Shown: positions 9,027 through 16,881, counted from the stretch's first letter. The stretch is 51,209 bases of DNA from Malikia sp. (GCF_028687635.1 NZ_JAQTZS010000020.1:1-51209), one strand, 5' to 3'. Program-made: numbers and translations. Notes: generated by a model from the sequence alone, not told the origin.

Positions 9027-9665
9027 TCAGGTTCCGCGCACGTAGGGGTTCATGCGGCGCTCGCGCCCGAAAGTGCTCTCGGGGCCGTGACCAGGAATGA
9101 ACACCGTGTCGTCGCCCATCGGCCACAGGCGCTGCGTGATGCTGGCGATCAGCTGGTCGTGGTCGCCACCGGGGAAATCGGTGCGGCCGATGCTGCCAGC
9201 AAACAGCACGTCGCCGACGAAGGCGCGCTTGGCCTCGGCCGAGTAAAAGACCACATGGCCGGGCGTGTGACCCGGGCAATGGCGCACCGTCACCTGGCTC
9301 CGGCCCAGCTGCAGCTGGTCGAGATCATGCAGCCAGCGCGTCGGGGTGAAGTGGCCCGCCGGCGGAAAACCGAACTGGACACTCTGCATCGGCAGACCGT
9401 CGATCCAGTACTGGTCGCCCTCGTGCGGGCCGATGATCGGCAGCTTGCAGCGCCGCGCCAGCTCGGCGGTGCCGCCGGCGTGGTCGATATGGGCGTGCGT
9501 CAGCCAGATCTGGGCGAGCTTGAGCCCGAGCCGGGCGACCTCGGCCAGCACCAGCTCAAGGTCGCCGCCCGGATCGATCACGGCGGCCTCCAGGGTCTGG
9601 TCGCACCAGACGAGCGAGCAGTTCTGCTGGAAGGGCGTGACGGGTATCGTGAGGTATTGCAGCAT
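9027..9665 (-). CDS. gloC: Metallo-beta-lactamase-fold hydrolase, GloC (type II glyoxalase II)
   Basis: A 212-residue enzyme of the YcbL/GloC group, which hydrolyses S-lactoylglutathione in methylglyoxal detoxification. It has THAHIDHAGG (metal ligands), HCPGHTPGHVVF, GDVLFAGSIGRTDFPGGDH and the C-terminal FIPGHGPESTFGRER, all close to E. coli GloC. The ATG at 9665 is chosen because homologues start right before the IPVTPFQQNC block; an ATG at 9674 and a TTG at 9683 are in frame. It converges with the M48 gene, six bases from its stop, and follows the GspE-like gene on the same strand. Confidence 0.9.
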   Translation of the reverse strand: MLQYLTIPVTPFQQNCSLVWCDQTLEAAVIDPGGDLELVLAEVARLGLKLAQIWLTHAHIDHAGGTAELARRCKLPIIGPHEGDQYWIDGLPMQSVQFGFPPAGHFTPTRWLHDLDQLQLGRSQVTVRHCPGHTPGHVVFYSAEAKRAFVGDVLFAGSIGRTDFPGGDHDQLIASITQRLWPMGDDTVFIPGHGPESTFGRERRMNPYVRGT

Positions 9666-9693
9666 GCGCCTCATTGTAGGCAAGCCGGCCGGC

Positions 9694-11487
9694 TCACATG
9701 TTGGTCGCGGCGATCACCTCGGCCAGGTCGGTCAGGCCGGCGACCACCTTCTCGATGCCGTCCTGGCGCAGCGTGTGCATGCCAGCGGCGAGCGCGGACT
9801 GACGGACCTCGCCAGCCGAGGCGCGGCGGCGGATATGGTGCCGGATCGCGTCATCGCTGAGCATCAGCTCGTAGATGCCGAGCCGGCCCTTGTAGCCGCG
9901 CTGCTCGCAGGCCTCGCAGCCATGCCGGACATGGGTCTGGAGCTGGCGCGCACCGGACGCATCGGGCCGGCCATGGTCGGTCCGCCAGCGCGCGATCAGC
10001 TGCGCGATCTCGCGGTCGCCATGCGACTCGCCCTCTAGGTACTGGTGCGCCAGCGCCTCGATCTCGTCGGCGCGCGCCGGCCGGGTCTCGACGCACTGCT
10101 GGCACAGACGGCGCACCAGCCGCTGCGCCAGGATGGCCAGCAGCGAGTCAGAGAAGTTGAAGGGATCGAGTCCGATCTCGAGCAGGCGCGCGATGCTCTC
10201 GGGCGCCGAGTTGGTGTGCAGCGTCGACAGCACCAGGTGGCCAGTCAGCGAGGCCTCGATCGCGATGCGCGCGGTCTCCTCGTCGCGCATCTCGCCGATC
10301 ATGATCACGTCGGGGTCGGCGCGCAGGAAGGTCCGCATCGCGGCGGCAAAGCTCCAGCCGATGCGCGGGTTCATCTGCACCTGGCGCAGGCCGTCCTGCG
10401 TGATCTCGATCGGGTCCTCGGCGGTCCAGATCTTGCGGTCCTCGGTGTTGATGTCGCTGATCAGCGAATGCAGCGTGGTGGTCTTGCCGCTGCCGGTCGG
10501 GCCACAGACCAGGATCAGTCCGTAGGGCTTGAGCACCATGCGGCGCAGGTCGACCAGGTCACAGGGGCTGAGGCCGATCGAGTCGACCGGCATCGGCCTG
10601 GAGCCGGCCAGCAGGCGCAGCACCACGTCTTCCAGCCCGCCGCAGGTCGGCACGGTCACGACCCGCAGCTCGGTCTTGCTGCCGCCGAAGCGCGAGAAAT
10701 CGATCTTGCCGTCCTGCGGCTTGCGGTGCTCGGAAATGTCCATTCCCGCCATGATCTTGATGCGCGCGATCATGGCGTAGCGAAAGCGCGACTCGATCTC
10801 CAGGTAGCGCCGCAGCTCGCCGTCGAGCCGGAAGCGGATCCGGACCTTCCTGGGCGCGGGCTGGGTCTCGATATGGATGTCGGACGCCTTCTGCGTGATC
10901 GCCTCGGCGATCAGCGAGTTGATCAGCCGCACCAAGGTATTGTCCGACTCGCTGACGACGTCGGACTCGGGCTCGTTGCCGCCCTCGGAACCGGCCTGCA
11001 GGTCGTGCACCAGATCGCGCGACGAGGCACGGTTGGGGTCCTTGGGCCTGGAGGACTGGGGCGGCTCGGCTTGCCGCTCGTAGGCGCGCGCGACCGAGGG
11101 CATCAGCGTGCCGGGCGCGGCCAGCACCGGGACGATGCGGCGCTGCGTCATGAAGCGCAACTCGTCGAGCAAGCGCTTGTCGAGCGGGTCGGCCATCGCC
11201 AGCACCAGGATGTCCTCGTGCTGCAGCAGCGGCAGCACCGCCTCGCGCTCGGCGAAGGCATGCGGCACCAGCGCCAGCGCCTCCTGGTCGAACAGGTAGG
11301 CCGAGGGGTCGAGCACCCGGTTGCCCAGCCAGCCCGCGATCACATGGCGCAGCTGCGGCTCGGTCAACTGGCCCTGCTCGACCAGCTGCTGGCCGAGCTG
11401 GCGGTAGATGCCGAGCTTGCGCTCCTCGGCCTGGGTCGCGAGCGCATCGTGCAATTGCCCGGAGGTCAGCACCCCGCTGCGCACCAA
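9694..11487 (-). CDS. GspE/PilB-type secretion ATPase (5' end disputed)
   Basis: A hexameric AAA+-like ATPase of the type II secretion / type IV pilus family, about 597 residues from the TTG at 11487. An MshEN-like N-terminal domain is followed by the ATPase core: Walker A CGPTGSGKTTTLHS, Walker B DPDVIMIGEMRDEET, the His box GHLVLSTLHTN, and a tetracysteine zinc site (CQQC ... CEAC). No other secretion or pilus gene is nearby, so its partner machine is elsewhere. The frame extends upstream to an ATG at 11679 but is broken by TAG at 11526-11524; the TTG or GTG starts downstream of it have no clear ribosome-binding site. The gene may be damaged. Confidence 0.8.
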   Translation of the reverse strand: MVRSGVLTSGQLHDALATQAEERKLGIYRQLGQQLVEQGQLTEPQLRHVIAGWLGNRVLDPSAYLFDQEALALVPHAFAEREAVLPLLQHEDILVLAMADPLDKRLLDELRFMTQRRIVPVLAAPGTLMPSVARAYERQAEPPQSSRPKDPNRASSRDLVHDLQAGSEGGNEPESDVVSESDNTLVRLINSLIAEAITQKASDIHIETQPAPRKVRIRFRLDGELRRYLEIESRFRYAMIARIKIMAGMDISEHRKPQDGKIDFSRFGGSKTELRVVTVPTCGGLEDVVLRLLAGSRPMPVDSIGLSPCDLVDLRRMVLKPYGLILVCGPTGSGKTTTLHSLISDINTEDRKIWTAEDPIEITQDGLRQVQMNPRIGWSFAAAMRTFLRADPDVIMIGEMRDEETARIAIEASLTGHLVLSTLHTNSAPESIARLLEIGLDPFNFSDSLLAILAQRLVRRLCQQCVETRPARADEIEALAHQYLEGESHGDREIAQLIARWRTDHGRPDASGARQLQTHVRHGCEACEQRGYKGRLGIYELMLSDDAIRHHIRRRASAGEVRQSALAAGMHTLRQDGIEKVVAGLTDLAEVIAATNM

Positions 11488-11679
11488 GGCATCGCCGAGA
11501 TGGCGCGCACCATGGGCCTGGGACTAGGGGTTCTGCAGCAGTTGCCAGAGTTCGTCCGGCACCCTGGGCCTGGGATAGGCCGATGCAACGGACGGCGGAG
11601 AGACAGTTGCGGTAGGCGAGGCTGGCACGTTCTGGCTCGGGTCGGATGGAAGCGACGGGGCGGAAACCCGCCCGGGCAT
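11488..11679 (-). pseudogene. Amber-interrupted 5' extension of the GspE-like gene
   Basis: Reading from the ATG at 11679 gives 51 codons (MPGRVSAPSLP..., Pro/Ser-rich, ending DELWQLLQNP), then TAG at 11526-11524, then 12 more codons (SQAHGARHLGDA) that run in the same frame into LVRSGVLTSGQL of the ATPase. GARHLGDALVRSGVLT is what the N-terminal domain of such ATPases usually looks like, so the protein-like frame clearly starts before the TTG. This is best read as a nonsense mutation in the leader, unless a sequencing error is responsible. Confidence 0.55.
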
Positions 11680-11752
11680 GGCCCATTGTGCCGATTTTCC
11701 GGGGCCAGGTCACGCCCTGCCGCGGTCTCCCGTTGCGGCGACAATGCGGGGC

Positions 11753-12148
11753 ATGAAATTCCAAGGCATTCTGTTATGGGGCGGCGTGGCCGCGCTGCTG
11801 GTACTGGCGCACGCCCAGTTCGGCTGGCCCGGCGTGGCTTTCGCGGGCGCCGGCCTGGTGATGTGGCTGCTGCTGCACTTCACCCGCCTGATGGGTGTCA
11901 TGAAGCGCGTGGCCAACCGACCCATCGGTCATGTCGACAGCGCGGTCATGCTCAACGCCAAGCTGCAGCCGGGCCGGACCTTGATGCATGTGATCGCGCA
12001 GACACGCGCGCTCGGCGAGCGGCTGTCGGTCGAGGCGGCGCAGCCCGAGGTCTACCGCTGGAGCGACGACTCGGGCTCCAGCGTGAGCTGCGAGTTCGAG
12101 GACGGCAAGCTCGCGCGCTGGAAGCTCGATCGACCGGCACAGGACTGA
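11753..12148 (+). CDS. Small inner-membrane protein of unknown function
   Basis: A 131-residue protein: two hydrophobic segments near residues 5-42 followed by a cytoplasmic domain (RLMGVMKRVANRPIGHVDSAVMLN ... EDGKLARWKLD). Related small proteins in Burkholderiales are often labelled 'glycerate kinase' in databases, but nothing here resembles a kinase. The ATG at 11753 is used; an in-frame ATG at 11744 would add three residues. It lies head-to-head with the GspE-like gene and converges with xth. No function can be given. Confidence 0.7.
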   Translation: MKFQGILLWGGVAALLVLAHAQFGWPGVAFAGAGLVMWLLLHFTRLMGVMKRVANRPIGHVDSAVMLNAKLQPGRTLMHVIAQTRALGERLSVEAAQPEVYRWSDDSGSSVSCEFEDGKLARWKLDRPAQD

Positions 12149-12162
12149 GATACCGACGCGGG

Positions 12163-12966
12163 TCAGAGCGTCCAGTCGTACTCGATGGTCAGCGGCGCAT
12201 GGTCGCTGAACCATTGCTGCTTGTAGATGCTCGCGCGGCGCGCGCCCCGGGCCAGCGCCGGGCTCGCGAGCTGGTAGTCGATGCGCCAGCCCACGTTGTT
12301 GGCGCGCGCCTGGCCGCGGTTGCTCCACCAGGTGTAGGCGCCCTCGCCCTCCTCGGGGTGCAGGTGACGATAGACGTCGACCAGGCCGGCCTCGTCGAGC
12401 AACTTCGTCATCCAGGCGCGCTCCTCGGGCAGGAAGCCGCTGTTCCTGAGGTTGCCCTTCCAGTTCCTGAGGTCGATCTCGCGGTGCGCGATGTTGACGT
12501 CGCCGCACAGCACGTAGTCGCGCTCGGCGTTCATGCTGGAGAGACGCGGGTAGATCAGGTCGAGAAAGCGGAACTTGGCCTGCTGGCGCTCCTCGCTCGA
12601 TGAGCCACTCGGGAAGTAGCAGCTCACGATGCTGCGCTTGTGGCTGGGCGTATCGAAGCGCAGCTCGACGTAGCGACCCTCGGCATCGAACTCAGGCTCG
12701 CCCAGGCCGACGATCACCTCGCTGGGCTCGTGCCGGCTGTAGACCGCGACACCCGAATAGCCCTTTTTCTCGGCGTAATGGAAATGGCCCCGCAGGCCGG
12801 CGAGCTGCTCGAAGCGGCCGGCCACGTCGGCGCCCTGCGCCTTGAGTTCCTGCACGCAAATACAATCGGGCGCCTGGGCTGCGACCCAGTCTTCCAGCCC
12901 CTTGGAACTGGCGGAACGGATGCCGTTGAGGTTGAGGCTGGTGAGTTTGAACAAGGAATTTCCCAT
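12163..12966 (-). CDS. xth: Exodeoxyribonuclease III
   Basis: A 267-residue AP endonuclease/3'-5' exonuclease acting in base-excision repair. Family blocks are LNLNGIRSA, CVQELKAQ, GDVNIAHREIDLRNW, and the C-terminal catalytic FSDHAPLTIEYDW. The ATG at 12966 overlaps the pyrE start codon on the other strand by two bases (shared CATG). No Shine-Dalgarno run precedes this ATG; an in-frame TTG at 12954 (LFKLTSLN...) is an alternative that matches the start of many homologues. Its promoter must lie inside pyrE. Confidence 0.9.
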   Translation of the reverse strand: MGNSLFKLTSLNLNGIRSASSKGLEDWVAAQAPDCICVQELKAQGADVAGRFEQLAGLRGHFHYAEKKGYSGVAVYSRHEPSEVIVGLGEPEFDAEGRYVELRFDTPSHKRSIVSCYFPSGSSSEERQQAKFRFLDLIYPRLSSMNAERDYVLCGDVNIAHREIDLRNWKGNLRNSGFLPEERAWMTKLLDEAGLVDVYRHLHPEEGEGAYTWWSNRGQARANNVGWRIDYQLASPALARGARRASIYKQQWFSDHAPLTIEYDWTL

Positions 12967-13669
12967 GATGGTTGAAGCGAACAAGCCGGCGGCAGATGAC
13001 GCGCTGGCACTGGAATTTGTGCAATTTTCCGTCGAATCGGGCGTGCTGCGCTTTGGCGAGTTCAAGACCAAGGCCGGCCGTCTGAGCCCCTACTTCTTCA
13101 ACGCCGGCCTGTTCGACGATGGCGCCAAGCTGGGACGCCTGGCCGCCTTCTACGCCCAGCGCATCCAGGCCAGCGGCATCGAGTTCGACATGATCTTCGG
13201 CCCGGCCTACAAGGGCATTCCGCTGGCGGCGGCGGTGGCGATCGAGCTCGCGCGCCTGGGCGTCAACAAGCCGTTCGCCTACAACCGCAAGGAGGCCAAG
13301 GACCATGGCGAGGGCGGCTCGCTGGTCGGCGCCCCGCTCAAGGGCCGGGTGCTGATTGTCGATGACGTGATGAGCGCGGGCACCGCCGCACGCGAGTCGA
13401 TCACGCTGATCAAGGCCGCCGGCGCCATCCCGCACGCGGTCGCGATCGCGCTCGACCGCCAGGAAATGGCGACCGAAGCCACGCCGGACGGCTTGCGCGA
13501 CGTCCCCTACAGCGCGGTGCAGTACGTGCGCGGGCAGCTCGGCCTGCAGGTCTGCGCGATTGCGCAACTGTCCGACCTGCTGCATTATCTGCAGCAACAG
13601 GCGGGCGGCGAGATGACCGAGCACCGCGACCGGGTCCAGGCCTATCGGGATCGCTACGGCGTGGTCTGA
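12965..13669 (+). CDS. pyrE: Orotate phosphoribosyltransferase
   Basis: A 234-residue enzyme that joins orotate to PRPP to make OMP in pyrimidine synthesis. Characteristic are FGEFKTKAGRLSPYFFNAG near the N-terminus, FGPAYKGIPLA, FAYNRKEAKDHGEGG and the PRPP motif VLIVDDVMSAGTA at residues 129-141. It is slightly longer than the ~213 residues of E. coli PyrE, mostly at the N-terminus. AAGGAA lies six bases before the first of two tandem ATGs (12965, 12968). The start codon overlaps that of xth on the opposite strand. Confidence 0.95.
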   Translation: MMVEANKPAADDALALEFVQFSVESGVLRFGEFKTKAGRLSPYFFNAGLFDDGAKLGRLAAFYAQRIQASGIEFDMIFGPAYKGIPLAAAVAIELARLGVNKPFAYNRKEAKDHGEGGSLVGAPLKGRVLIVDDVMSAGTAARESITLIKAAGAIPHAVAIALDRQEMATEATPDGLRDVPYSAVQYVRGQLGLQVCAIAQLSDLLHYLQQQAGGEMTEHRDRVQAYRDRYGVV

Positions 13670-13705
13670 TGCGCCAGTCCCATCGGGCACTCAAAGGAGA
13701 AATGG

Positions 13706-14383
13706 ATGGCAGACCAGCCCGCCAGATGGGCGCCCGTGGCGAAGGCCTCCGGCTGGCTGGCCTTGGCGGCTTGCTGTGCCGCGGGCCTGGTCTGGGGCCA
13801 GGGCAGCCCCCTGCCGGGCAGCCAGCCCAGCATCTATACCTGCATCGACCCGCAGGGCAGGCGCATCACCTCCGACCGCCCGATAGCGGAATGCATGGGC
13901 AGCGGGCAGCGCGAGCTCGGCCCGGGCGGCAACCTCAAGCGCATCATGCCTCCGGTGTTGACCGCGACTGAACGCGCGCGGGAGACCGAACGCCTGCGCG
14001 AGGAGACAGCCCGCCAGGCCCGACTGGCGGAGGAACAACGCAAGCAGCGCGCGCTGGTGGCGCGCTACCCCGACCAGGCGGCGCACGGCAAGGCGCGCGC
14101 CGAGGCCGTGGCCCAGTTCGACGCCCTGATCGCCGCCGTGCACAAGCGCCAAGGCGAGCTCGACAAGCAGCAGCGGGAAATAGCGGCCGAGCTGGAGTTC
14201 TACCAGCAGGACCCCGCCAAGGCGCCGGTCTGGCTCAGGAAGCTGAGCGAGGAGAACGCGCGCCAGCGCCAGTCGCAGGCGGACTACCTGGCCGAACAGC
14301 AGCGCGCGCGCCAGCAGACCCTGCAGAACTTCGACGATGAGCTCGCGCGCCTGCGTGAGCTCTGGAAACAGGAAGGCCGCTGA
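13706..14383 (+). CDS. Exported DUF4124-containing protein
   Basis: A 225-residue protein with a hydrophobic leader (residues ~15-31, WLALAACCAAGLVWG). A short DUF4124 domain follows (IYTCIDPQGRRITSDRPIAECMG), and then a long charged helical region from about residue 88 to the end, probably coiled coil. AAAGGAGA sits five bases before the ATG at 13706 and decides this start. DUF4124 proteins are periplasmic and of unknown function. It follows pyrE at 36 bases and may be co-transcribed; it converges on the gatB remnant. Confidence 0.8.
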   Translation: MADQPARWAPVAKASGWLALAACCAAGLVWGQGSPLPGSQPSIYTCIDPQGRRITSDRPIAECMGSGQRELGPGGNLKRIMPPVLTATERARETERLREETARQARLAEEQRKQRALVARYPDQAAHGKARAEAVAQFDALIAAVHKRQGELDKQQREIAAELEFYQQDPAKAPVWLRKLSEENARQRQSQADYLAEQQRARQQTLQNFDDELARLRELWKQEGR

Positions 14384-14396
14384 AAGCAGCGGCCTT
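14373..14396. terminator. Stem-loop at the end of the DUF4124 gene
   Basis: A perfect 10-bp stem (AAGGCCGCTG at 14373-14382, loop AAAG, CAGCGGCCTT at 14387-14396) overlaps the stop codon of the DUF4124 gene and sits 11 bases beyond the stop codon of the gatB remnant on the other strand. It has no long U-run in either direction, so it may be a weak bidirectional terminator. It was probably the original terminator of the resident gatCAB operon. Confidence 0.5.
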
Positions 14397-14407
14397 GGCC
14401 TTAAAGA

Positions 14408-14461
14408 TCAGCCCAGGCGGGCCTTCAGGACCTCGTTGACCTGGCCCGGGTTGGCCTTGCC
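14408..14461 (-). pseudogene. gatB: gatB remnant B: last 17 codons and stop of the resident gene
   Basis: On the minus strand this GC-rich stretch reads GKANPGQVNEVLKARLG and stop, the C-terminus of an Asp/Glu-tRNA amidotransferase subunit B. It joins in frame, across the TnpB element, to remnant A at 15836-15978, which ends ...QVMKASK. Together they are the orphaned 3' end of the original gatB, whose role is now filled by the AT-rich 3' half at 16921-17530. Confidence 0.85.
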
Positions 14462-14480
14462 GTTCCGTAAGACTTACTCA

Positions 14481-14498
14481 TTCATGCGCAAACATGAA
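14481..14498 (-). repeat. Right-end hairpin of the IS element
   Basis: TTCATG-cgcaaa-CATGAA on the plus strand, a 6-bp stem overlapping the tnpB stop codon and about 20 bases from the element's right border. Such subterminal hairpins are the recognition structures for Y1 transposases, and this end also lies where the 3' part of an omega-RNA would be encoded. Confidence 0.55.
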
Positions 14499-15696
14499 CA
14501 AAGCTGACTTCCTGCTTCGCCGAGGCCGGTTTCGTCTTCGTCTTGCAACGAAGGCCAGCGCCTTCCTCTCCACAGGCTGACACGGTGGAACTCACCGCCA
14601 AATTTCTTAAATTGACCGCCGCGTTCACATCACGGTCGTGGACAGAGCTGCAGGCCGGGCAAGTCCACTCGCGCACCGACAGCGGCAGTTGATCGAGCTG
14701 GTGCCCGCAGCCCGAGCAGGTCTTGCTACTGGGATACCAGCGATCGGCGACGATCACCTGCCCGCCACGCATCGCGGCCTTGTATTCCAGCTGCCGCCGG
14801 AACTCGAAGAAGCCCATGTCGGTGATGCTGCGCGCCAAACGGCGGTTTTTTACCATGCCACGGACGTTCAGATCTTCGATGCCGATGGTGTGGAAACGGT
14901 GCGTCAGATCGCTCGTCAACTGGTGCAGCGCATCCGAGCGGATCGAGGCAATGCGGGCATGCAATTTCGCCAGTTTGGCCTTCGCCTTGCGGCGGTTGGC
15001 CGATCCCTTGCGCTTGCGCGACAGGCTGCGTGACAGCCGTTGCAAGCGGCACAGCAGCGCCTTGTGGGGCTTGGGACCAGGGATCACCTCTCCCGTCGAA
15101 AGTGTTGCCAACGCCTTTACACCCAGATCCACACCGACCGTGCCTTGGTTTTCGGCTTGGGGCAGATGTGAATCGTCCTGGGTATCGACGACGAGGCTGA
15201 CCAACCAGCGATCCGCCACACGGGAGACCGTGGCCGACAGGATCTTGCCCGCGAAGCGCAACGTCTCGCGCATTCGTACCCAGCCCAGATTGGGGATACG
15301 AATGCGTGAACTGTCGATGCTGAACTGGTCGTTGCTAAGCGTGAAGCGGTCGTGCACGCCCTTCTTGCGGAACTGCGGGTAACGAGCACGCCCGACAAAG
15401 AAGTTCTGGAACGCCTGGCCCAGCTGAATGATAGCCATTTGCGGCGCGTTCTTTGTGACCTCCAGCATCCAGGGGAACTGCTCGCGCTTGATGGCGTTCA
15501 ACTGGCGACGCAAGGCGGATTGGGAGGGCTTGGGTAGCGTCGGATCCACCTTATGAGCCTCGTACTGGCGCTTCCACTCGGCCAGCGCCCAGTTGTAGGC
15601 GAAGCGCGCCACGCCCGCCGCGCGGGCCAAGTAGGTGGCCTGCGCGTTGTTGGGATCGAGAGCGATCTGGTGGGCGATCAGCATAGGGGGCATCAT
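14482..15696 (-). CDS. tnpB: TnpB RNA-guided nuclease (IS605-group)
   Basis: A 404-residue TnpB with the complete RuvC triad in view: Asp190 in VGVDLGVKALATLS, Glu274 in IGIEDLNVRGM and Asp356 in HDRDVNAAVNL. The zinc-finger cysteines CSGCG ... CPAC lie between the last two. The N-terminal block MLIAHQIALDPNNAQ is common in Burkholderiales copies. The ATG at 15696 is chosen over GTG 15714; ATGs at 15693 and 15684 are also possible. TnpB proteins cut DNA guided by an omega-RNA made from the element's right end plus the flank beyond it. No frameshift or missing catalytic residue is visible, so it may be active. Confidence 0.88.
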   Translation of the reverse strand: MMPPMLIAHQIALDPNNAQATYLARAAGVARFAYNWALAEWKRQYEAHKVDPTLPKPSQSALRRQLNAIKREQFPWMLEVTKNAPQMAIIQLGQAFQNFFVGRARYPQFRKKGVHDRFTLSNDQFSIDSSRIRIPNLGWVRMRETLRFAGKILSATVSRVADRWLVSLVVDTQDDSHLPQAENQGTVGVDLGVKALATLSTGEVIPGPKPHKALLCRLQRLSRSLSRKRKGSANRRKAKAKLAKLHARIASIRSDALHQLTSDLTHRFHTIGIEDLNVRGMVKNRRLARSITDMGFFEFRRQLEYKAAMRGGQVIVADRWYPSSKTCSGCGHQLDQLPLSVREWTCPACSSVHDRDVNAAVNLRNLAVSSTVSACGEEGAGLRCKTKTKPASAKQEVSFVHVCA

Positions 15697-15755
15697 TCTT
15701 GCACGAACTGGCACGGCTTGAACAGAGCTGGTGTAGCCTACTGTTCGATGTTCTT

Positions 15756-15779
15756 CACGTACCTACGTCAAAGTACGTG
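15756..15779 (-). repeat. Left-end hairpin of the IS element
   Basis: CACGTAC at 15756-15762 pairs with GTACGTG at 15773-15779, a 7-bp stem with a 10-base loop, about 55 bases inside the left border and upstream of tnpB. It matches the position of the transposase-binding hairpin in IS605-group left ends. Confidence 0.55.
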
Positions 15780-15835
15780 CGCAGGTATAAGCAAGAGTGA
15801 GGAGATTTGAGCATTTTTTACTGGATCTGATCAAA

Positions 15836-15978
15836 CCCTTGCTGGCCTTCATAACCTGGCCGACCAGGGCGTTGAAGGCTTTTTCCTTGCCAGCGCAGTA
15901 TTCGGCCACGTTCTTCTCGTTGGCGGTCAGCACCTCGTCGACGCTAGCTTCCAGCGCGCCGCTGTCACTTACCTGCTT
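15836..15978 (-). pseudogene. gatB: gatB remnant A: orphaned 3' segment of the resident gene
   Basis: The minus strand reads [39 protein letters not shown] and GQVMKASK, clearly the GatB C-terminal tail domain in GC-rich codons. It has no start and no upstream part. At 15979 it meets AT-rich DNA, and at 15836 it is cut by the TnpB element, beyond which its last 17 codons continue at 14461. It is homologous to codons ~447-490 of the present gatB but differs in codon use and in many residues (e.g. [13 protein letters not shown] versus [13 protein letters not shown]). Confidence 0.85.
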
Positions 15979-16013
15979 AAAATTACAAGTTTTTATAAAA
16001 GTATTTATTTAAT

Positions 16014-16802
16014 TCACCACGGCCGCCAACCAGATTTCAACTTACTTATGATATTGTCCTGAATATACTGAAAATTAGAAACTACTATCTTTGACTCACA
16101 ATCCATTATGTAGTTCTTCTTCTGTGGATTATCCCTGTACTTCCAGTAATAATCTCTCTCATACCCACAATCTCTAATCAAAAGCTCTTCTATTTCAGGT
16201 CGATAATAACCAATTGCATCTAGGTCGCGATTTTTTAACCAATAAACCTGATTTGATGGCTTCGCCATCATTTCATCAATTAAATACAAAGGCACTCCGT
16301 TATCAGAAAGATATTCTCTTACATAATCCATAGCAGAAACTTGGTTTTTCAAAAATCTAGAGGCGATCAGATCTTTATCAACAATGTAGGGACGATGAAT
16401 TCCAACAAAACTCATCCACGGTCTATCGCGATTACTCGGAGGCTCAACCAAACCTCCACCATCAACTCCTACAGCATTTCGACTCAAGCCAGCCAACCAA
16501 ACAAAAAAACATGCACTAACGCAATCTGATCTTTCCTTAATATGTATTGAAATATTTGAATATTTAACTAATTTAGCAATTCTCAACGCTTCAACCACAC
16601 TACCACCGGGAGAATTTAGCCAAAGAATGTTAACCCATGGCAATTTACTCATCTCCTTCGCAAATCTCTCCGCATCCCCATCACGAATCACGCCATCAAT
16701 ATACAAATGATGCGAATTTCTATTAGACTCAGTATATATATCCGCAGCCCACAAGGAAGTACTAGATAAAATAAAACAAAGAAAAAATAATAACTTACCC
16801 AT
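16014..16802 (-). CDS. Exported ClpP-like serine-protease-fold protein
   Basis: A 262-residue protein encoded in AT-rich DNA unlike the rest of the window. A signal peptide (MGKLLFFLCFILSSTSLWA-AD) leads to a ClpP/crotonase-fold domain: LYIDGVIRDGDAERF, LNSPGGSVVEALRIAKLV (oxyanion strand) and SDCVSACFFVWLAG, where the Ser of VSAC occupies the nucleophile position. A His in FVGIHRPY could be its partner. This pattern is that of small periplasmic proteins of the COG3904 type, whose substrates are unknown. It sits 118 bases beyond gatB's terminator on the same strand and seems to be cargo of the foreign segment. Function unknown. Confidence 0.7.
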   Translation of the reverse strand: MGKLLFFLCFILSSTSLWAADIYTESNRNSHHLYIDGVIRDGDAERFAKEMSKLPWVNILWLNSPGGSVVEALRIAKLVKYSNISIHIKERSDCVSACFFVWLAGLSRNAVGVDGGGLVEPPSNRDRPWMSFVGIHRPYIVDKDLIASRFLKNQVSAMDYVREYLSDNGVPLYLIDEMMAKPSNQVYWLKNRDLDAIGYYRPEIEELLIRDCGYERDYYWKYRDNPQKKNYIMDCESKIVVSNFQYIQDNIISKLKSGWRPW

Positions 16803-16881
16803 AACTTAGCGGATTCAAGTTTGAAATGCAAGACTATATATTCAGTAAAAGCCTGATCAGGTTAATGATTGCCGCATCAAT

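Larger units (their letters stand above)
14462..15835 (-). mobile_element. TnpB-only IS200/IS605-group (IS1341-type) element
   Basis: About 1.37 kb inserted between codons KASK and GKAN of the resident gatB remnant. It carries tnpB but no tnpA. The boundaries follow from the two halves of the interrupted gatB frame and are exact to about 2 bases, because a GG is shared by both ends. There are no terminal inverted repeats and no target duplication longer than that, as expected for single-strand transposition. Subterminal hairpins occur near both ends (15756-15779 and 14481-14498). Movement would need TnpA from another copy in the cell. Confidence 0.8.

Noticed and set aside
14408..15978. A second functional gatB gene
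   Set aside because: Only the last ~65 codons remain, split by an insertion element and without a start; it is a remnant.
15797..16012. Small plus-strand gene of about 71 codons
   Set aside because: It is the complement of the gatB remnant and IS end, with no ribosome-binding site.
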